Part shown: piece by piece, positions 36,561-49,206 of the stretch
Layout: the number at the start of each line of letters is the position of its first letter
Position numbering within the stretch: position 1 is the first letter of the stretch
NCBI RefSeq assembly: GCF_052857255.1
Contig: NC_135498.1
Span: forward strand, 85,026,639-85,090,638
DNA length: 64,000 nt
From: Amblyomma americanum
Lineage: Eukaryota; Arthropoda; Arachnida; Ixodida; Ixodidae
Direction: 5' to 3'
Notes under the pieces: model-generated
Databases searched by the model: none
What the model saw: only the letters and a program-made list of their open reading frames with translations
What the model was told of the DNA's origin: nothing
Program-made: the position numbers and the translations under genes

Positions 36561-37798
36561 CGTTGGAAATAAAAGAAATAATATTCCTGAATGAGTACTT
36601 TCGTCTAAAAATTCCAGGTGCGAAAAACGAATTTAGAATTTTTGACAGCTGTCAATTTCAAATATTTTTTTTTATTACTCGAAAAAAAAATTGGGATGGT
36701 GGATGGGAAACTCGGCACCGCCTTAAGGGTCTGACGCGACAGCATAGAGGGCTAATTGCCGTATATGCTTTACTTTCAAAGATCCCTTGGAGTCCACATA
36801 TCCCTCCTTAAGCACTGTTTCAGCTGTAAAGCGATGCGTCAAAGCCCTGCGATTGCAGATGCTTCCAGCTGTGGGCCATGCGAAGCGTTGCGATTACTAA
36901 CTTTCTCACTCCAATTAGCAAAAGAAATGTGGGTGGCAAAAAAACTCTTATTCTTCTGTTTATAGGAACTAAGATCTGAATGAAATCACAATCGAAAACA
37001 ATAACTTTTCTGCATGGCTAAAGTCGTAGTATTGCAACAGGTTGTGACTATTTTGGCTCCTTTGGTAGAGGTCCCTGTCTGTGCTGTTTGCTGATTTAAT
37101 TTTCTGAACAATATGTACATGGATTCCAACTATCCTGCGAGCTAAGGATCCAGATGCTTGTAACAGTGTTGCTTGAGCTCATTTTGGTGTTGATTGATTA
37201 AAAAATAAATGAAATGTGCGGCTTAGGCCACTCTTCCCGAGCGCCCAAGTATTTACTTGCCTGCGCAGTGGGCAGTTTGTTGACTATCCGGTGGCCAGGT
37301 TGTGAAAACGCCCCAAGGTTACGTGGCCAAGGTGGCTCAGCTGTCTCCTGGGTTGGTCCCTTGGTCACCACATGTCATAGCCATGCTCGTGGTTCATCGC
37401 TCACAACGCCTACACCGGATTTTCTGCAGAACGGGGCCTGTAACGCTATCTCGTTAGTAAGCCATATTCACACTGTAAATCACGCGATAGGGAAATTCAC
37501 AGAGTATGACCAACCCATATATATATATAGCCTTCCGAGATTAATGAGAAAAGTTCCAGCGGTCACTTAAGTCTACTTAGGTGCAGTAATGCGAAAGCAT
37601 TTCTCTTACTTCGCTTTCTTCATCCCCATAAGCGCCCTCCATCTCGTTTCGGTCATCTCGACTACGGGCGCGCCTGCCGACCCAGTGTCTTCATTGCGAC
37701 GTGTGGTTTCAGTGGCTGCCGCATGACGGTGTCACGACTGCTCTCAACCACGGAAGAAATTTACCTTAAACGTGCATCTGTAATGTAGATGCTCGTAA
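36561..37798. other. No recognised gene
   Basis: A GC-richer segment at about 37220-37460 stays open for 118 codons on the plus strand but shows no motif. It may be an unlisted interspersed repeat. Confidence 0.4.
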
Positions 37799-38203
37799 TC
37801 ACTCATGTATGTCTCCGTACATAGCTCGAATATACGTTTCTGAGACGTCTTCGCTTTCTGTAGGCTGGCATTTGTTCAACTTGGGCCCTCGCGGCTGCTG
37901 AGAGATTGTGGCACTCGGCCGCTTACCTGAATTACGTGGGGTCGACCCCGGAAATATGTTGCGGGGCCGTGTGGTTAGTAAGCAATGCTTGAATACAGGT
38001 GTACATACGTTCGCTATTTTCAATGGGGAGAGCGCCGCCATGATCGCTGGATGATCTAGGCGATCAGAGGCCGTGGAGAGATCCAGGGTGAGAACAGCTT
38101 TTTTGTGGCCCGGTATGAGAGGTCGAAAATATCCTGTGTGAGCTGGAGCATGGCGTCCAAGCTCAGGTGCTTCAGTATCAATGGCAGAAGCCGGTGCTAG
38201 CAA
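37799..38203 (-). pseudogene. LINE reverse transcriptase fragment (motif A region)
   Basis: The frame contains HKKAVLTLDLSTASDRLDHP, matching RT motif A of I-type LINEs (Asp, then a F/Y-to-Ser change before DR.DH), preceded by ELGRHAPAHTGY and followed by IMAALSPLKI. Downstream similarity fades, and the catalytic YADD box is absent. A short, old relic. Confidence 0.65.
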
Positions 38204-41200
38204 ATATCTTTTCTTTCCTTTTTATTATATTTTAATAAACCACCAACTACTACTACTTCATATATGTACCGTCTGATTGGGGTCCGAGACTTGTGCCACT
38301 TGGGGTAGCCTTTGGCGACAAAATTGTGTCCCACCAGTAGTTTGGCGGAAAGGGTTCGGAGTTCCGGCGAACAAATTGAGCGATTTGGCGCCTAAAGTTG
38401 TTAGTTGAGTTGAAGCCTGGTTGGGTGAGGGATTCTTACCGACAGCCTTTGTTCCTCGAAACCATAAAGGAAATCAACCTTCATAGGGCCTGAACCAGTG
38501 GTCGCAGAGGAATGCGTGTGGTACTAAACGAATTGTCGTTTCGTGATGTACACGTCCAAATCCTAATTTGTCGAAAGCATTGGAGAAAACAACTTAGCTA
38601 ACGCTGTTCATTTGATTTCACAGTCGCGAATAATTGTGTTTTTTTAAACAATCGTAATTAACCACCAACTCGTCCAGTGTGCCACTCATTTACACCGCAA
38701 AAAGCAGTGCTTCTAAAGAATCATAAAGGAAAAAGGCTCAAAAACAAAGAAATGAAAATTAGTATATTAGTATTCTCCCTGCCAATTTGGAGCTGTTTTA
38801 TATTCTGAAGATTGCGCTCTGAGTGTCCACACTCTGTGCCCTTGTGCCCTTTATTCCTTGAAATGACCAATTCTTGCTTGCTACATTGGTTGCTTGTTAA
38901 TATTACATTGTTGTTTTTCACATTGCGCAATGTCGTCGTTCATCATTGCAACGCAATGAGTTCCAATTTAATTAGGAATTGATGTTTTAGAAAATCAAGT
39001 GTACGTGAAACAAAGGACCGGCGGACTGAACGTATAAAGTTTACTTATAAAAAGTAACACTTGAATAATTTGTATTCGAGTAGGTCTGGCAAAAGACTGC
39101 CATTCAGTTTTAAGTCTGGCATGAAATACTTGAGTAAGCAGTACAAAATAGTCCATTCGGCTGCGGGCGTTGACACGTGGTACATTTAAAACTCATGAGT
39201 AGCTGTAATAAATCTCGTTAAGAGGATTTCGAACTCTGGAGACATTGTTCAGAAGTCTCTCAGGTGTATTTATTAGTGTTCAAGATGTTTCTTTTAATTT
39301 GGGTATACCAAACGAAACATACGGAACTGTCTGCTGTGTTTTCGGCAAGAGCAGTGTGTACATCCTTGGAAAAGTAAAAAATTAGCCACCAGAAGTTGTT
39401 TATTTAGGACGCCGTAAGTGAAACACTGAACTCTCTGTATACCGCTCCTTTGCTCTTGAGTTTCGAATGCAGCACGAGTAAATGCAGCCGCAGCTGGCTT
39501 TGCGTATACATAAATGCAATTTGTCGGGAAATCTTCTTTTTCCTCATATCTGGCACGAAGTTCTAAGAGCACCTAGAGGAACAAAAGCTAACCACGGATC
39601 TAACAAAACACAAAGAAATTGAGATGGTTATTCAGAACAGGGGCCGTTTAGCACAAATGGAGAAAAAAATTAATGAAGATGCCTCCTAGGGCGCACTGTG
39701 AAACAGATTTTTTAAATCATTTTCGTATGGCAGGAATAAAAACACTTAATAATTATGCGTAAAAATGCTCTTGCCTAAATAGGCTAGCGTCGTTTTAGAA
39801 TCGGGCATGTAATGAAACTGAAATTTTCAGTAATGAAAGAGAAATTTTAATTAACTCTCGTCTTGAACGAAGTGCAGGATTCCTTTTTCTCTAATGTGAA
39901 AAGTTTTCTCTGGCATTGCAGAGGAGAACCTAAATTGAAGGGTCGTTCCAACAATCCCTATTATCTTCCGCGGTAATTGTAGGATAAATACATGAGTGTT
40001 CAAAACTTTCCGCACGATAATGTCCCCGGCTAATAAATTTCTGCGTTACTCTTGCTGCATTTGCGGTGAACACATGACCTTTGTTCTTTTCCTCCGTGTC
40101 TAGATAATCTTCGAATGCCATTTTTGCAACATAGCAATTCTGCATTAATCTCCAACCGTCCTTTAATTGGTATAAGGATATTTTTCAGAAGGATTTATCG
40201 TACAGTTCGTTATAGCGAATTCGAGACCAGGACCCTACATTACGAAAAAAAAGCAATTAATTTTCTGCTCGGCATGTGCCGGTCGAGTCCAGAATATAAA
40301 ACGGGCATTAACCACCATTTTCTCATTACACTCGGCAGAGGAAGGTAAGTTTCTCTTGAGTGCAGCGCCACGAGCTCCATCAATAGAAATTAATTATCAC
40401 ACATCTATAATCGAACTTCTTGTGAGCTTACTCCCATACTACTGCAGAAAACAGTGTTTTATTCATTTATCATATCAAGCATGCTTTTTAGACCAAATAA
40501 TACCCAGCAGAAACAAAGCTGTTTTACTTAAAATTTGCTCGTTTCAGCATTCTGGTTCCGTTACAGGAGCTGCAATAAGGTAAAAACTCTTTGATTACTT
40601 CAACATCCAGGAAACGAATACATGCAGTTGTCAGTTACAGTAGAATCCGGCCGCCAGGATGTCTTAGCAATCTTGAGTGCCATTGGTGGTGCCTTTAGAG
40701 CATCAGTTCGCTTCCCTGGGTTTTGAGAGTTTCATTTTCTATTGCTGTGGAGCTGGTAAACACAGCTAACATGCAGGTGCTATAAGGAGGATTTTCTTCC
40801 TAACCAGTAATTTCTTCCTGTTTGAAAGTTATGAATGCAAAATATACGCTCCTCAGTATTGAAGCCGATGCCGCAAATGACAGCGGGGCTGCAAATTACA
40901 GAGGCCTTTACAACACAGTAATGATAATGTTTGAAGTGTCTTCCAGAGATTTTAAAGTATTAGTTAAGCAAGCAAGAGACTTGAGAGAGAGGCCTAAGCC
41001 AATATACCGTTCTCTCTAAGCCGGTGCTACGTCTGAGTTTCGGCAGCCGTCTTCATAGTGGAATGGAACGATATCAACTATATATTCCAGTATTTACAAG
41101 TGCCAGTATGTGCGTGCTAAGAGGTGCGTATCCTAGATGAGTACATGAGTTGATACCCATCGGATGCCACGGTTCTCACAAGAAATACGGGATACGCCCC

Positions 41201-41862
41201 GTTTTAGCAATAAAAAGGGACTGGAGTGAAATTAGCATTTGCTTATGTTTGCTATTTTCCCACTTTTCAAAGCAAACTCAGCGTGAAATTGTACATTCCC
41301 GTGATAATCATTTGTGCTAGAAAATCACTCTTGAAAGCGTTTTGATCTAGGGTGCAGGAAGAGGTGGGTTAACAGGCAGACTTAACCTGTCTGTTCTGCA
41401 TGAATAAGCAGTTAAGCTCGAAACAAGTGCAATTCGTTCATCTCATACCCAGGCACTTCCCTCACGCGCTATGCATTTCAAGGCTGTTCTCACGGCGGTG
41501 GCTGTTGGGAGATTACCTCGATTAAGCCACTTACAGCCGGTCACGCTATTTTCGAAAAGGAGTTAAAAGCGGATGGTAGCCATTTATACTCCTAAGAGGG
41601 CTCATTTATGTTTATAGTGTACTAGTGCCCTATAGACCTGTGGGAGGTTTCTAACCTAGCATTAATATATGCAGCTATGATAGTTAAGGCATTCGCATTT
41701 TCTCAGGCCTAGTTTGCAGAGAAAAAAAGAAATCCCCGCTGTTCTTAGCTCGTTATTTTACGATACCTTTCATTTTTGTCGCACAAAAGACACAAAGCAG
41801 CGAAATAAACAGCGGATAAGCACTTAGGGCACTTCAAAAAAGAGAAATGCTAGAACTCTTGA
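38204..41862. other. Long stretch without a recognised gene
   Basis: AT-leaning DNA with short frames only. The block at about 41745-41835 weakly matches 19180-19270 and lies directly upstream of the dispersed repeat copy. No terminal repeats or splice-supported exons were found. Confidence 0.45.
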
Positions 41863-42315
41863 AATGCTCTGACCACGTGCAATACCTGTCTATAAAACTA
41901 CGCCAGTAACGGAATGTACCTGAGATATTCCATGTTTCCTCTAGATATGTTGGTCCCTGCTGGCTGTAAGGTGTTTTTAATTTGTAGATTAGGAATGCCT
42001 ATCTGTATTTTCTACCCCTTGCGAATTTGCAGACTTGACCAAGAGAAAGATTTTCTTTTTATCCCCAGAAGCGAATTAGAGTATGTAAATATTCGAGGCT
42101 CTTTCTTCCGCAAGTATGATATTGCTCACTGGAAATTGCAAGCAAATGTAATAAATTAATTGGTGTTGTGTGACATATCATGGGAATTAAAGAGTGCGAT
42201 AATGAACGGGCGGAGCTGTAAAGTATGCCAAAATTATTCCCCATCGCTCAAGTGGACCTCGAATCGTTATCTTGTGTGTTGAGAATATTTCAAACGAATT
42301 GTGAAATATTGGAAA
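41863..42315. repeat. Dispersed repeat, 'filled-site' copy, left part
   Basis: Aligns with 27950-28400. Its last six bases tggaaa (42310-42315) are the left target duplication of the LTR element. The right part resumes at 46961. Confidence 0.85.
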
Positions 42316-43323
42316 TGTCACAACTTAGCGCACTTTTGCGTGCACTCCCAGGCACCCATAGAGCATGTGGGCTTAGCGGTCTGGGTCACAAAGAAGATGC
42401 CCTCGACTCAGCGTGGCAAGCTCAGCCGGAGACCAGCTACCAAGTGACAAGGAGGTTGGTCGTTTTGTGCCCAGCTTTCAGCGGTTGGAAGCCGGAGAAT
42501 GAGTCGGAGCCAATGGTTCACAAAACAAAACAAAGTTGATATAGCGAAGAGACGATAGAGAGGATTTCACAATCACTCGTACCGGCACATACGAAGTGAT
42601 TTACAAATACAATGCAACTCATGCAAACTAACAATCGAGAGAGATTAAAATTCAACTATATCTTTGCACCTAAACTGCCCTAACACACAGAGAGAGAGAG
42701 AGAGAGAGACAAGCAACAAAACACAATTTGTTCACCGGGCACTGCTACAGTCTGATGACCTGACAAGCACGACAGGGCCGTATGACAGACTGGCGCACGT
42801 TGCCTCGTTGGTCCGTGACTGGACGAGTGGTGTTCTCTCGGGAGTCGAGGGGGCGCGCTTTTCAGAAGCTTAGACGGCGGCTCAGGCTGACAGACAGCGG
42901 TTAAAGCCCTAATTTATAGGCGCGGTCCGCGCCGCTTCGTTCTTTGCCCCAAGGTAGGCGCGCTCATACGCGCAGTATCAACTGCACAAGCTCCTTCTCG
43001 TCCTGGCACCGGGCGTGTGACCCAATGGGTCAAGCTCGGAGACCGTGCCCTAGAAGTAACACGGGCTCTCTCCTCACGCGCCTTCTGCGACGCGAGGAGA
43101 AAAAGAGAAAGGGAATCACTTTTGCATGGTCCAAGCTACACCCTCTCCATTGAGAATGAGTAGTAACTACTCAGACCTTCTGGAACAATCGACGGCGCGT
43201 GCGGCCCTGTCTCCGTTGGCAGCACGCCGGCGAGCAAAACGGAAAGGGCCGCAGCACGCGCAAATCTACGCGATTGCTTACGCGCCGCGCCGTTTTCTCC
43301 AATATACGCCGAATTTTGTGACA
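42316..43323 (-). repeat. LTR (3' LTR of the minus-strand element)
   Basis: Direct repeat of 45928-46960. Shared ordered blocks include 'gatgccctcgact', 'agctcagccggagaccagct', 'cgaagagacgata', 'ttctttgccccaaggtaggc' and 'cttctggaacaatcgacggc'. It carries an AG microsatellite at about 42688-42710 that is absent from its partner. Confidence 0.9.
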
Positions 43324-43340
43324 CTGCCCCCTTCATTTAA
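43324..43340 (-). other. Polypurine tract
   Basis: The minus strand reads AAATGAAGGGGGCAG directly before the TGTCACAA start of the 3' LTR, the expected place and composition of the plus-strand primer for an LTR element. Confidence 0.75.
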
Positions 43341-43783
43341 GAATATTGTGCAACTATATTCACGAAACGCAAAATTCGTGCGCCCATGCTCGCGCTCACA
43401 AACTCAATGGCGAATTCCGAAATACGCACGAATGTGCAATGATGTCTGCACGCACATAACCCTTGACAACTTTTAAAATTCACTTCAAAACATGCCGCAA
43501 CTCGGCAACACATTATCATATCTTTACACACGCAGCACAGAAGTACGATGCGTACTTTAACCGATACTTCCACATACATTTCCTACTTGCGCTTCAGTAA
43601 TGTGCGAATGAGGACCTTCACAGTTGCCTTAAGTCGCAACCAGAGTCTTTTCGATTCGCGGCTCTTTTCTCGGTCAACTTGGGCATCTGTTTCGCCCCAC
43701 CTGAATCCTGCAGATAAATTTTCCGACTCAGAAAAGAATTGTGCGCTTAGGTATGCACACACAAACAAGGCAGTCGATGAATT

Positions 43784-44640
43784 TCAGTACACCTGCGTCA
43801 AAGCACACAGGCTCACAATATCGACCGGTGTGAATACAATCTTGGTAATATTGACGAATTTTCCTGTGCGATCGAAAGGCAGCTGAAGTAATGTGCACAA
43901 CCGCACGATGAACATGTCTACACTTTGCCATAAGCCTAGCTTAGCCGGAGTTTCAGACACCTTGCCCCATAGAGCTGTGTTCTTTTCGCGTTTCGCTGCT
44001 TCTTTGTGACCATTTCGTAGCGTTTCCTTCGGCTTCGCACGGCTTTGCACTGCAGTGCCCGTCCTTTCCAGCGAAAACATTTTTTCTTCCTCGGAGCGCC
44101 CATCCGCGGGACTATTCCGTTCTTCGTTCTTAGCTCTGTGCTTGACTGCTCTCTTGCTTGAGCTAACACGCTCGCGCGTCCTTAGGCACTTCCTTTTCGC
44201 TTGGCGATCACTGCGCTGTTTCGAAGAGCAGGATTCGGATTTTTCTGTCACGTGGCTACTTCCTGGCCCCTTTGGAATATTTGCCCCCTTTGTGTTGAAT
44301 AATACGAGATCGTATATGGGGCGCTCCATTCACAGTGCAGTTAGTTTCCCGCTGTAGTAGTACGTCCGCACATGTACTTCAGCTTCCAGCAGGCTCTGAT
44401 ACGAGCCGTCCACCAACCACCCAATGTTTTTCGTTCCAGTGAGATCCTTATCTCTCACTAATCTTCGTTTTATGATTACAGCGCTGCTTAATGTGTCTCG
44501 AAACACTGCAATGATTTTTTCTCCTACCTTCCCTTTCAGGACAGGCATTATGTTCATTTCGGCTTCGGACAGCGCGTCCACTGTGGCGTTCAGGACTCGT
44601 ATCTTCGTGCCGTTCTTCAGTTCTACACACCCATTTTCAT
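43784..44640 (-). pseudogene. pro: Retropepsin-like protease region and downstream basic segment
   Basis: From 44581 the minus frame shows KIIAVFRDTLSSAVIIKRR, the flap-side context of a retropepsin, but the catalytic DTG reads DTL. LVDGSYQSLLEAEVHV and YYSGKLTAL follow, then, after a stop at 44330, ERPIYDLVLFNTKG in the same frame, matching the C-terminal 'YDLV.GN' strand of gypsy proteases. A Lys/Glu-rich segment (KRAVKHRAKNEERN) continues to 43784, where RT would be expected but is absent. The Gly to Leu change in the active-site triad implies an inactive enzyme. Confidence 0.7.
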
Positions 44641-45713
44641 CTCCCTCTAGGTGGTGACCTGAGGAGGCCCGAAGACCCAGTGCCTGGGGAATGGGCTTGC
44701 TTGGGTTCGGACAAACCGCGGCTCTGTGCCGCTTCTGGCCTCACTTAAAACAAGCTGTTGGGCTTCTTTTCGTAGTGCTGTTGCGGCAATTACACGCGTA
44801 GTGGCCTGACTTGTTGCTGAGGAAGCATTTTGTCGCAAGATTTGAGCCGGATCGAGCGTCTCGGCATTCCGAATTTCCGCCGTTTTCCGAATTCGTATTC
44901 TTAATTTTGCTGACGTTGGTTCCTTCTATACCTTCCAGAAATTGGTCTGTAAGATCTAGAATTTCGGAGATTGTCTTGGCCCTCCCCTCCATCAGGTACA
45001 GCGACAAGCTCCGGTTGCAGCTGGTCAGGAATTGTTTCTTAATGAGTAGCTAGCGAAGTTCACTGTATTCCTATGAAATTTCTGAAAGTTCTGTCCACCG
45101 ATCAAAGTACTGAATTAGTCTCGCCGCATACTGGTTTGCCGTTTCACCATCCCTGGGCATCTCTGTTCTGAATTTATCTCGGAATCCCTCGGTGGCGAGT
45201 CGGAATCGCGTGGGCAAGGCCGCCTTACCTTGCTGTAGCTTGCTCCATCTTCCGGAGACAATCGCCCGAATACGCTTAAAGCTTCCGCGCTTGGACATGT
45301 GCTAAGAAAGATGGCACATTCACCGTCTGACCAAATCTGACTTCCCGCGATCCCTTCGAATCGCCTGAGGAATGCCTCGGGATCGTTTCTTTTTTCATAA
45401 AACCAGGAAAGTAATGCGCTGGCTTCTATCCGCAGGCCGCTGCCTTCACACTAGTGCTATGGACTTCCGCTGAGTGTTTCGCAGCATGTTTGAGCTGAAG
45501 CTTCATGGCAAACAGTTGTTTCTTGCGTTCGAATTCTCTCTTATTTTTCTGCTTCTTCTCGAGCCTTCTGTGTCTTTTTTCAACTCTCTCTCGCTCTTTC
45601 TCCTTTTCGGCTTCTTCTCGAGCCTTCTGTCTTTCTTTTGCAGCTTTCTCTTTCTCCTGATTCACCCATTTTTGCCATCGGCTCCGGTCAGCCTCATCAG
45701 GGTGCCAACACAA
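44641..45713 (-). pseudogene. gag: gag of the LTR retroelement (broken)
   Basis: The N-terminal part (45713-45426) is a Glu/Lys-rich coiled coil. After a frame change, 45298-45071 gives the capsid-like block PTRFRLATEGFRDKFR with NQYAARLIQYFDRWTEL, the tick-type gypsy gag pattern. A stop follows at 45071, then LYLMEGRAKTISEILDL in the same frame. The zinc knuckle CFLSNKSGHYACNC keeps C...H...C spacing, but its second Cys is Ser. Another stop falls at 44741. Gag would package RNA in the particle; this copy cannot make an intact one. Confidence 0.75.
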
Positions 45714-45927
45714 CTAGCTCCTTTAAGCTCATATTTGTAGAACGAACTGTATATTCAAGGCAAAGAATGCCTAAACTAGGTGAACTTCTCCAACCGCTTC
45801 ACTACGGCACTTCACAATATCGCTCTGCTGCTAACACATCTGCGAATCCTTCGTAAACTCATTTCGACTCTTTCTCCGTTCTCTCCGCTTGCAAGACAAC
45901 AGACGTCCTGTCGCGGAGGCAAGAATA

Positions 45928-46960
45928 TGTCACAACCCAACACACTTTCGGGTGCACTCCCAGACACCCTTACAGTGTATGTGGGGGTAGCGGTCTCAGT
46001 CACAAAGGAGATGCCCTCGACTGAGCGGAGCAAGCTCAGCCGGAGACCAGCTACCAAGTGAAAAGAAGGTTTGTCGTTTGGTACCCAGCTTTCCCCGGTC
46101 GCAAGCCAGAGAATGGGCCGGAACCAAAGGTTCACAAAACAAAACAAATTTTATACAGCGAAGAGACGATACAGAGGATTTCACAATCAGTCGTACGAGC
46201 ACATACGAAGTGATTTACAAACACAGTGCCACTCGTACAAAGTAACAATCGAGAGAGAATAATATTCAACAAAATCTTTGCACCTTAAGTGCCCAAACAT
46301 AGAGATATAGACAAGCAACAAAACAAAAGTTTTTACCGGGCAATGCGACAATCCGACGACCTGAGGTGCGCGACGGGGCTGTCCCTCAGACTGGCGCACG
46401 TTGCCTCGCTGGTCAGTGGCTGGTCGAGGGGTGTTCTCCCCGGAGTCGAAGCCGCACTTCTCCGAGGCCGCCAGACAGCGGTTAAAGCCCTCTTTTTTAG
46501 GCGTGGTCCACATCTGCTCGTTCTTTGCCCCAAGGTAGGCGTGCAAATACACGCAGTATCAATTGCAAAAGCTCCTTCGCGTCCTCGCACCGGGCTCGCG
46601 ACCCCATTGGTGAAGCTCAGAGACCGGGCTCTAGAAGTATCGCGGGCTCTGTCCTCTTGCGCCGTCTGCGACGCGAGGGGTAAAAGAGAGAGGGCATCAC
46701 TTTGCATGGTCGAGGCTACATCGTCCCCGTCGAGAATGAGTAGGAACTACTCAGACCTTCTGGAACAATCGACGGCGCGCACGGCCATGTCTCTGTTGGC
46801 AGTGCGCCGGCGAGCAAACCGGAAAGGGAAGCAGCACGAGCAAATCTACGCGCTCTCCGGGGTTCCTTCTCCGCTGTTTTTTTTTTTATTTTACTGCGCG
46901 CGGGCGCGATTGAATTCCTGGAGCGCTCTTTTTTTCGAATATTCGCTGAATATTGTGTCA
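45928..46960 (-). repeat. LTR (5' LTR of the minus-strand element)
   Basis: Partner of 42316-43323. A 246-codon plus-strand frame inside it is an artefact. The sequence next to its inner edge does not show an obvious TGG-type tRNA primer-binding site. Confidence 0.9.
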
Positions 46961-47228
46961 TGGAAACACTCTGACTGTGTTATTAGGTCATTTCGTACTT
47001 ATTCCAGAAAAATATCTCGCCAATTATAGTATGCTATGAGGGGTAAAATTGGGCAAATAATGTTTCATTTCATGTAGTCTTATTAAACATAAATACCTGC
47101 CTAGCCCAGGTTACACTTAATACTTGCAACAGATAAACGGAAAGCACGCGAATTAAATGCCCCAATAGAGCCTAAAAACCGAGCGACTCAGCAGTGAAAA
47201 ATAAATGTATCTTCATTGTATCATGCTT
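46961..47228. repeat. Dispersed repeat, 'filled-site' copy, right part
   Basis: Begins with the right target duplication tggaaa and aligns with about 28400-28670, including 'ggtcatttcgtacttattcca', 'aatgtttcattt' and 'tacttgcaacagat'. Confidence 0.85.
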
Positions 47229-48590
47229 ACTGCGCCCAAACCACTAGGTAAGAATGCAGGGTGCCAATAGAGTTTGTACAGTCCGGTGAGATAAAATATG
47301 CGGCTGCGACTTTTGCCCTGGAAAAACTGAAAAGGAAATGGGGGCGGCGTCTGCCTACCTTAAGAAACGGTGTCATAGGAGCGATAGGGTTTTCTTTGTA
47401 ATGCTTTGATGAAGGAAGCCAGCTTCATAGCCTGCCGTCGTCCTGATTTCGACGCATTTCTTGCCATGGGCAGATGACCTAGTGATTTCCTGTTACACTC
47501 TTCACATTTTTTATTAACAGAGCAACAGTTGCCTACATTTTACCAGCGTACATAGAAGTTGAATCTAACGCCTGTTTCTTGACCTCAGGCGCATTGACGT
47601 CGGCATTTGAAACGCTTGAATGTTTTTCTTTTTTTTTTTAGTTGCTGTACTTTTGCGAATACTTGTTTTTGTGCCTATTACGTACACCGTAGTATTTTCC
47701 GCTTCCGTTATGCCTAATCGTTTCTGTTATACTCACAGTTTGTATTATATTGTATCCTATCGCCTGCTTCTTTATTTACTTTCTGGTGCTTAATTTATTG
47801 TTAATGATGTCCTTTTTACAAGGTTTTACATTGACTCTCCCCCATTTAATACACTCCGAAGAGGGCCTTTAGGGTTATTTTGAAGAAATAACTAAATAAA
47901 ATTTAATTCATTTGCTGACATCGACAAAATGCATCTTCTTCAGGTCAAGCTCACTAAAAAAGCAGAGCTGACCGTGTACGAGTTGAAGGCGGATGCCGCA
48001 CTCTAGCTTTTTCGTAGCTTTCTTATTAGAGACACAGAGAGAACGAAGCGCGCCCTCTGAGCGTCTATCCTCGAAGCCGATGGTCGTAGATGCGGCTATT
48101 TCCGACATCAGAGTGCACCAGCAGCCAACAACCGCTACGGAGGTCTACGTTCTCTTCACCATGTCTGCACGTGAAATCATAAAAAAAAAGAAAATAAAAA
48201 CACCGCTTAGCTTGGCGTACGGACGGGCCGATGCGCTGCAGCCGGTGGAGAGAGCAAGGATTCAAACATACGCGGAAAAGAGAGCCGCAGACCTTCACGA
48301 AAGCAGCGCCGGCTTGGAAAAATTTACATGGTGGTCAAAATATGATTCTCAGGAATTTTACTAAACACAAAAGATCTAAAGAGCACAGAAATCGTTATCG
48401 CTCGTTGCTTAAGCGGCCAGCCGCACATCGATTAAGAGGAAAACCATATTTTTATACACCTAATAAAATTAAAACACTTTCAAAGCGCTGGTTATTCCCA
48501 AACGTCATGTATGAGTACACTGCTAATGCAGGTTCGATCACACTCCTGGAATACTATATTTCAGAAAATTTTTCGAGAACACGTGAGCCC
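47229..48590. other. No recognised gene
   Basis: AT-rich, T-tract-containing DNA to about 47900, then a mixed segment with a 123-codon frame (47993-48364) lacking motifs. Nothing is supported. Confidence 0.4.
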
Positions 48591-49162
48591 GAGTGCTTCA
48601 GTACATTTCACGCAGCCGAATCCCGACAGCCGCAGGGACCATCAGCCACCGTACACTATGACTGTCGGCTGCCAGTCTGAGCACTTCCTCTGCTACGATA
48701 ATATACCGGAGGCTGAAACCCGATGTTCGCCTACAAAGTCGGAACTCCTAGTTTACCGCCCTAGGCAGTGAGGCAGACCACCCGGGTTTGGTCGGAATGC
48801 AGCAACGACCTGAGGAGAATATGAAGAGATCAGACTACGCACGAGCAACAGAGCAACCATCCCGATAATGCACAGAAATAGGGTCCCTGGCATGATAATC
48901 GAAGCCAGTTGCGTCAACGGCACAACGATCACTTAATTACAGCAAAAGACGGATAACGCCATGCGAATCCTCAAGAGGGTGACCAGCAGAAGAAACTGAA
49001 TGAGGGAGGTAAGTCTCACACGACTCATACACTCTTTCATCATGAGCCATATTGCGTACGTCGCGGCATTCCACAACTGCTACAAGGGAGAAGAAGCCAA
49101 GATCAACGTTCTCATCCGCAGGGTGTACAAGATAGCACTGGGTCTACCCGAGTCCACCAGCT
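48591..49162 (+). pseudogene. I-clade LINE, RT C-terminal part, upstream of the Harbinger insertion
   Basis: Reading frames with stops and shifts give AETRCSPTKSELLVYRP, the strand after the RT catalytic box, then MRILKRVTSRRN, MREVSLTRLIHSFIMSHIAY and INVLIRRVYKIALGLPESTS. Coding sense ends abruptly at 49162, where the Harbinger terminal repeat begins. The continuation (QRLLQLGLHNTL) is at 56291. Confidence 0.85.
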
Positions 49163-49206
49163 GGGGCCCGATCCCACTCCGGTTCCGTTCGGGAACCAGT
49201 TCCTTT
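49163..49206 (+). repeat. Harbinger left terminal inverted repeat
   Basis: The first 27 nt match the right TIR with three mismatches (positions 7, 11 and 17). The next 17 nt match with a small indel around a GGAACC...GTTCC motif. Confidence 0.9.

Larger units (their letters stand above)
42316..46960 (-). mobile_element. Gypsy-type LTR retroelement with gag and protease but no RT
   Basis: Two long direct repeats (42316-43323 and 45928-46960) bracket a 2.6-kb interior. LTR tips are TGTCACAA...TTGTGACA (the outer right end reads TTGTGTCA). A six-base duplication tggaaa lies at 42310-42315 and 46961-46966, and the uninterrupted site is visible at about 28400. The minus-strand interior encodes gag and a retropepsin. 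RT, RNase H and integrase are missing, so the element is non-autonomous or internally deleted. The LTRs differ from each other at many positions, indicating an old insertion. Confidence 0.92.

Noticed and set aside
37214..37570. 118-codon plus-strand frame
   Set aside because: Opened by a local GC-rich segment with no motif. More likely an unclassified repeat.
46289..47029. 246-codon plus-strand frame
   Set aside because: It lies in the LTR and crosses its boundary into the flanking repeat, antisense to the element. The matching region of the partner LTR is not open.
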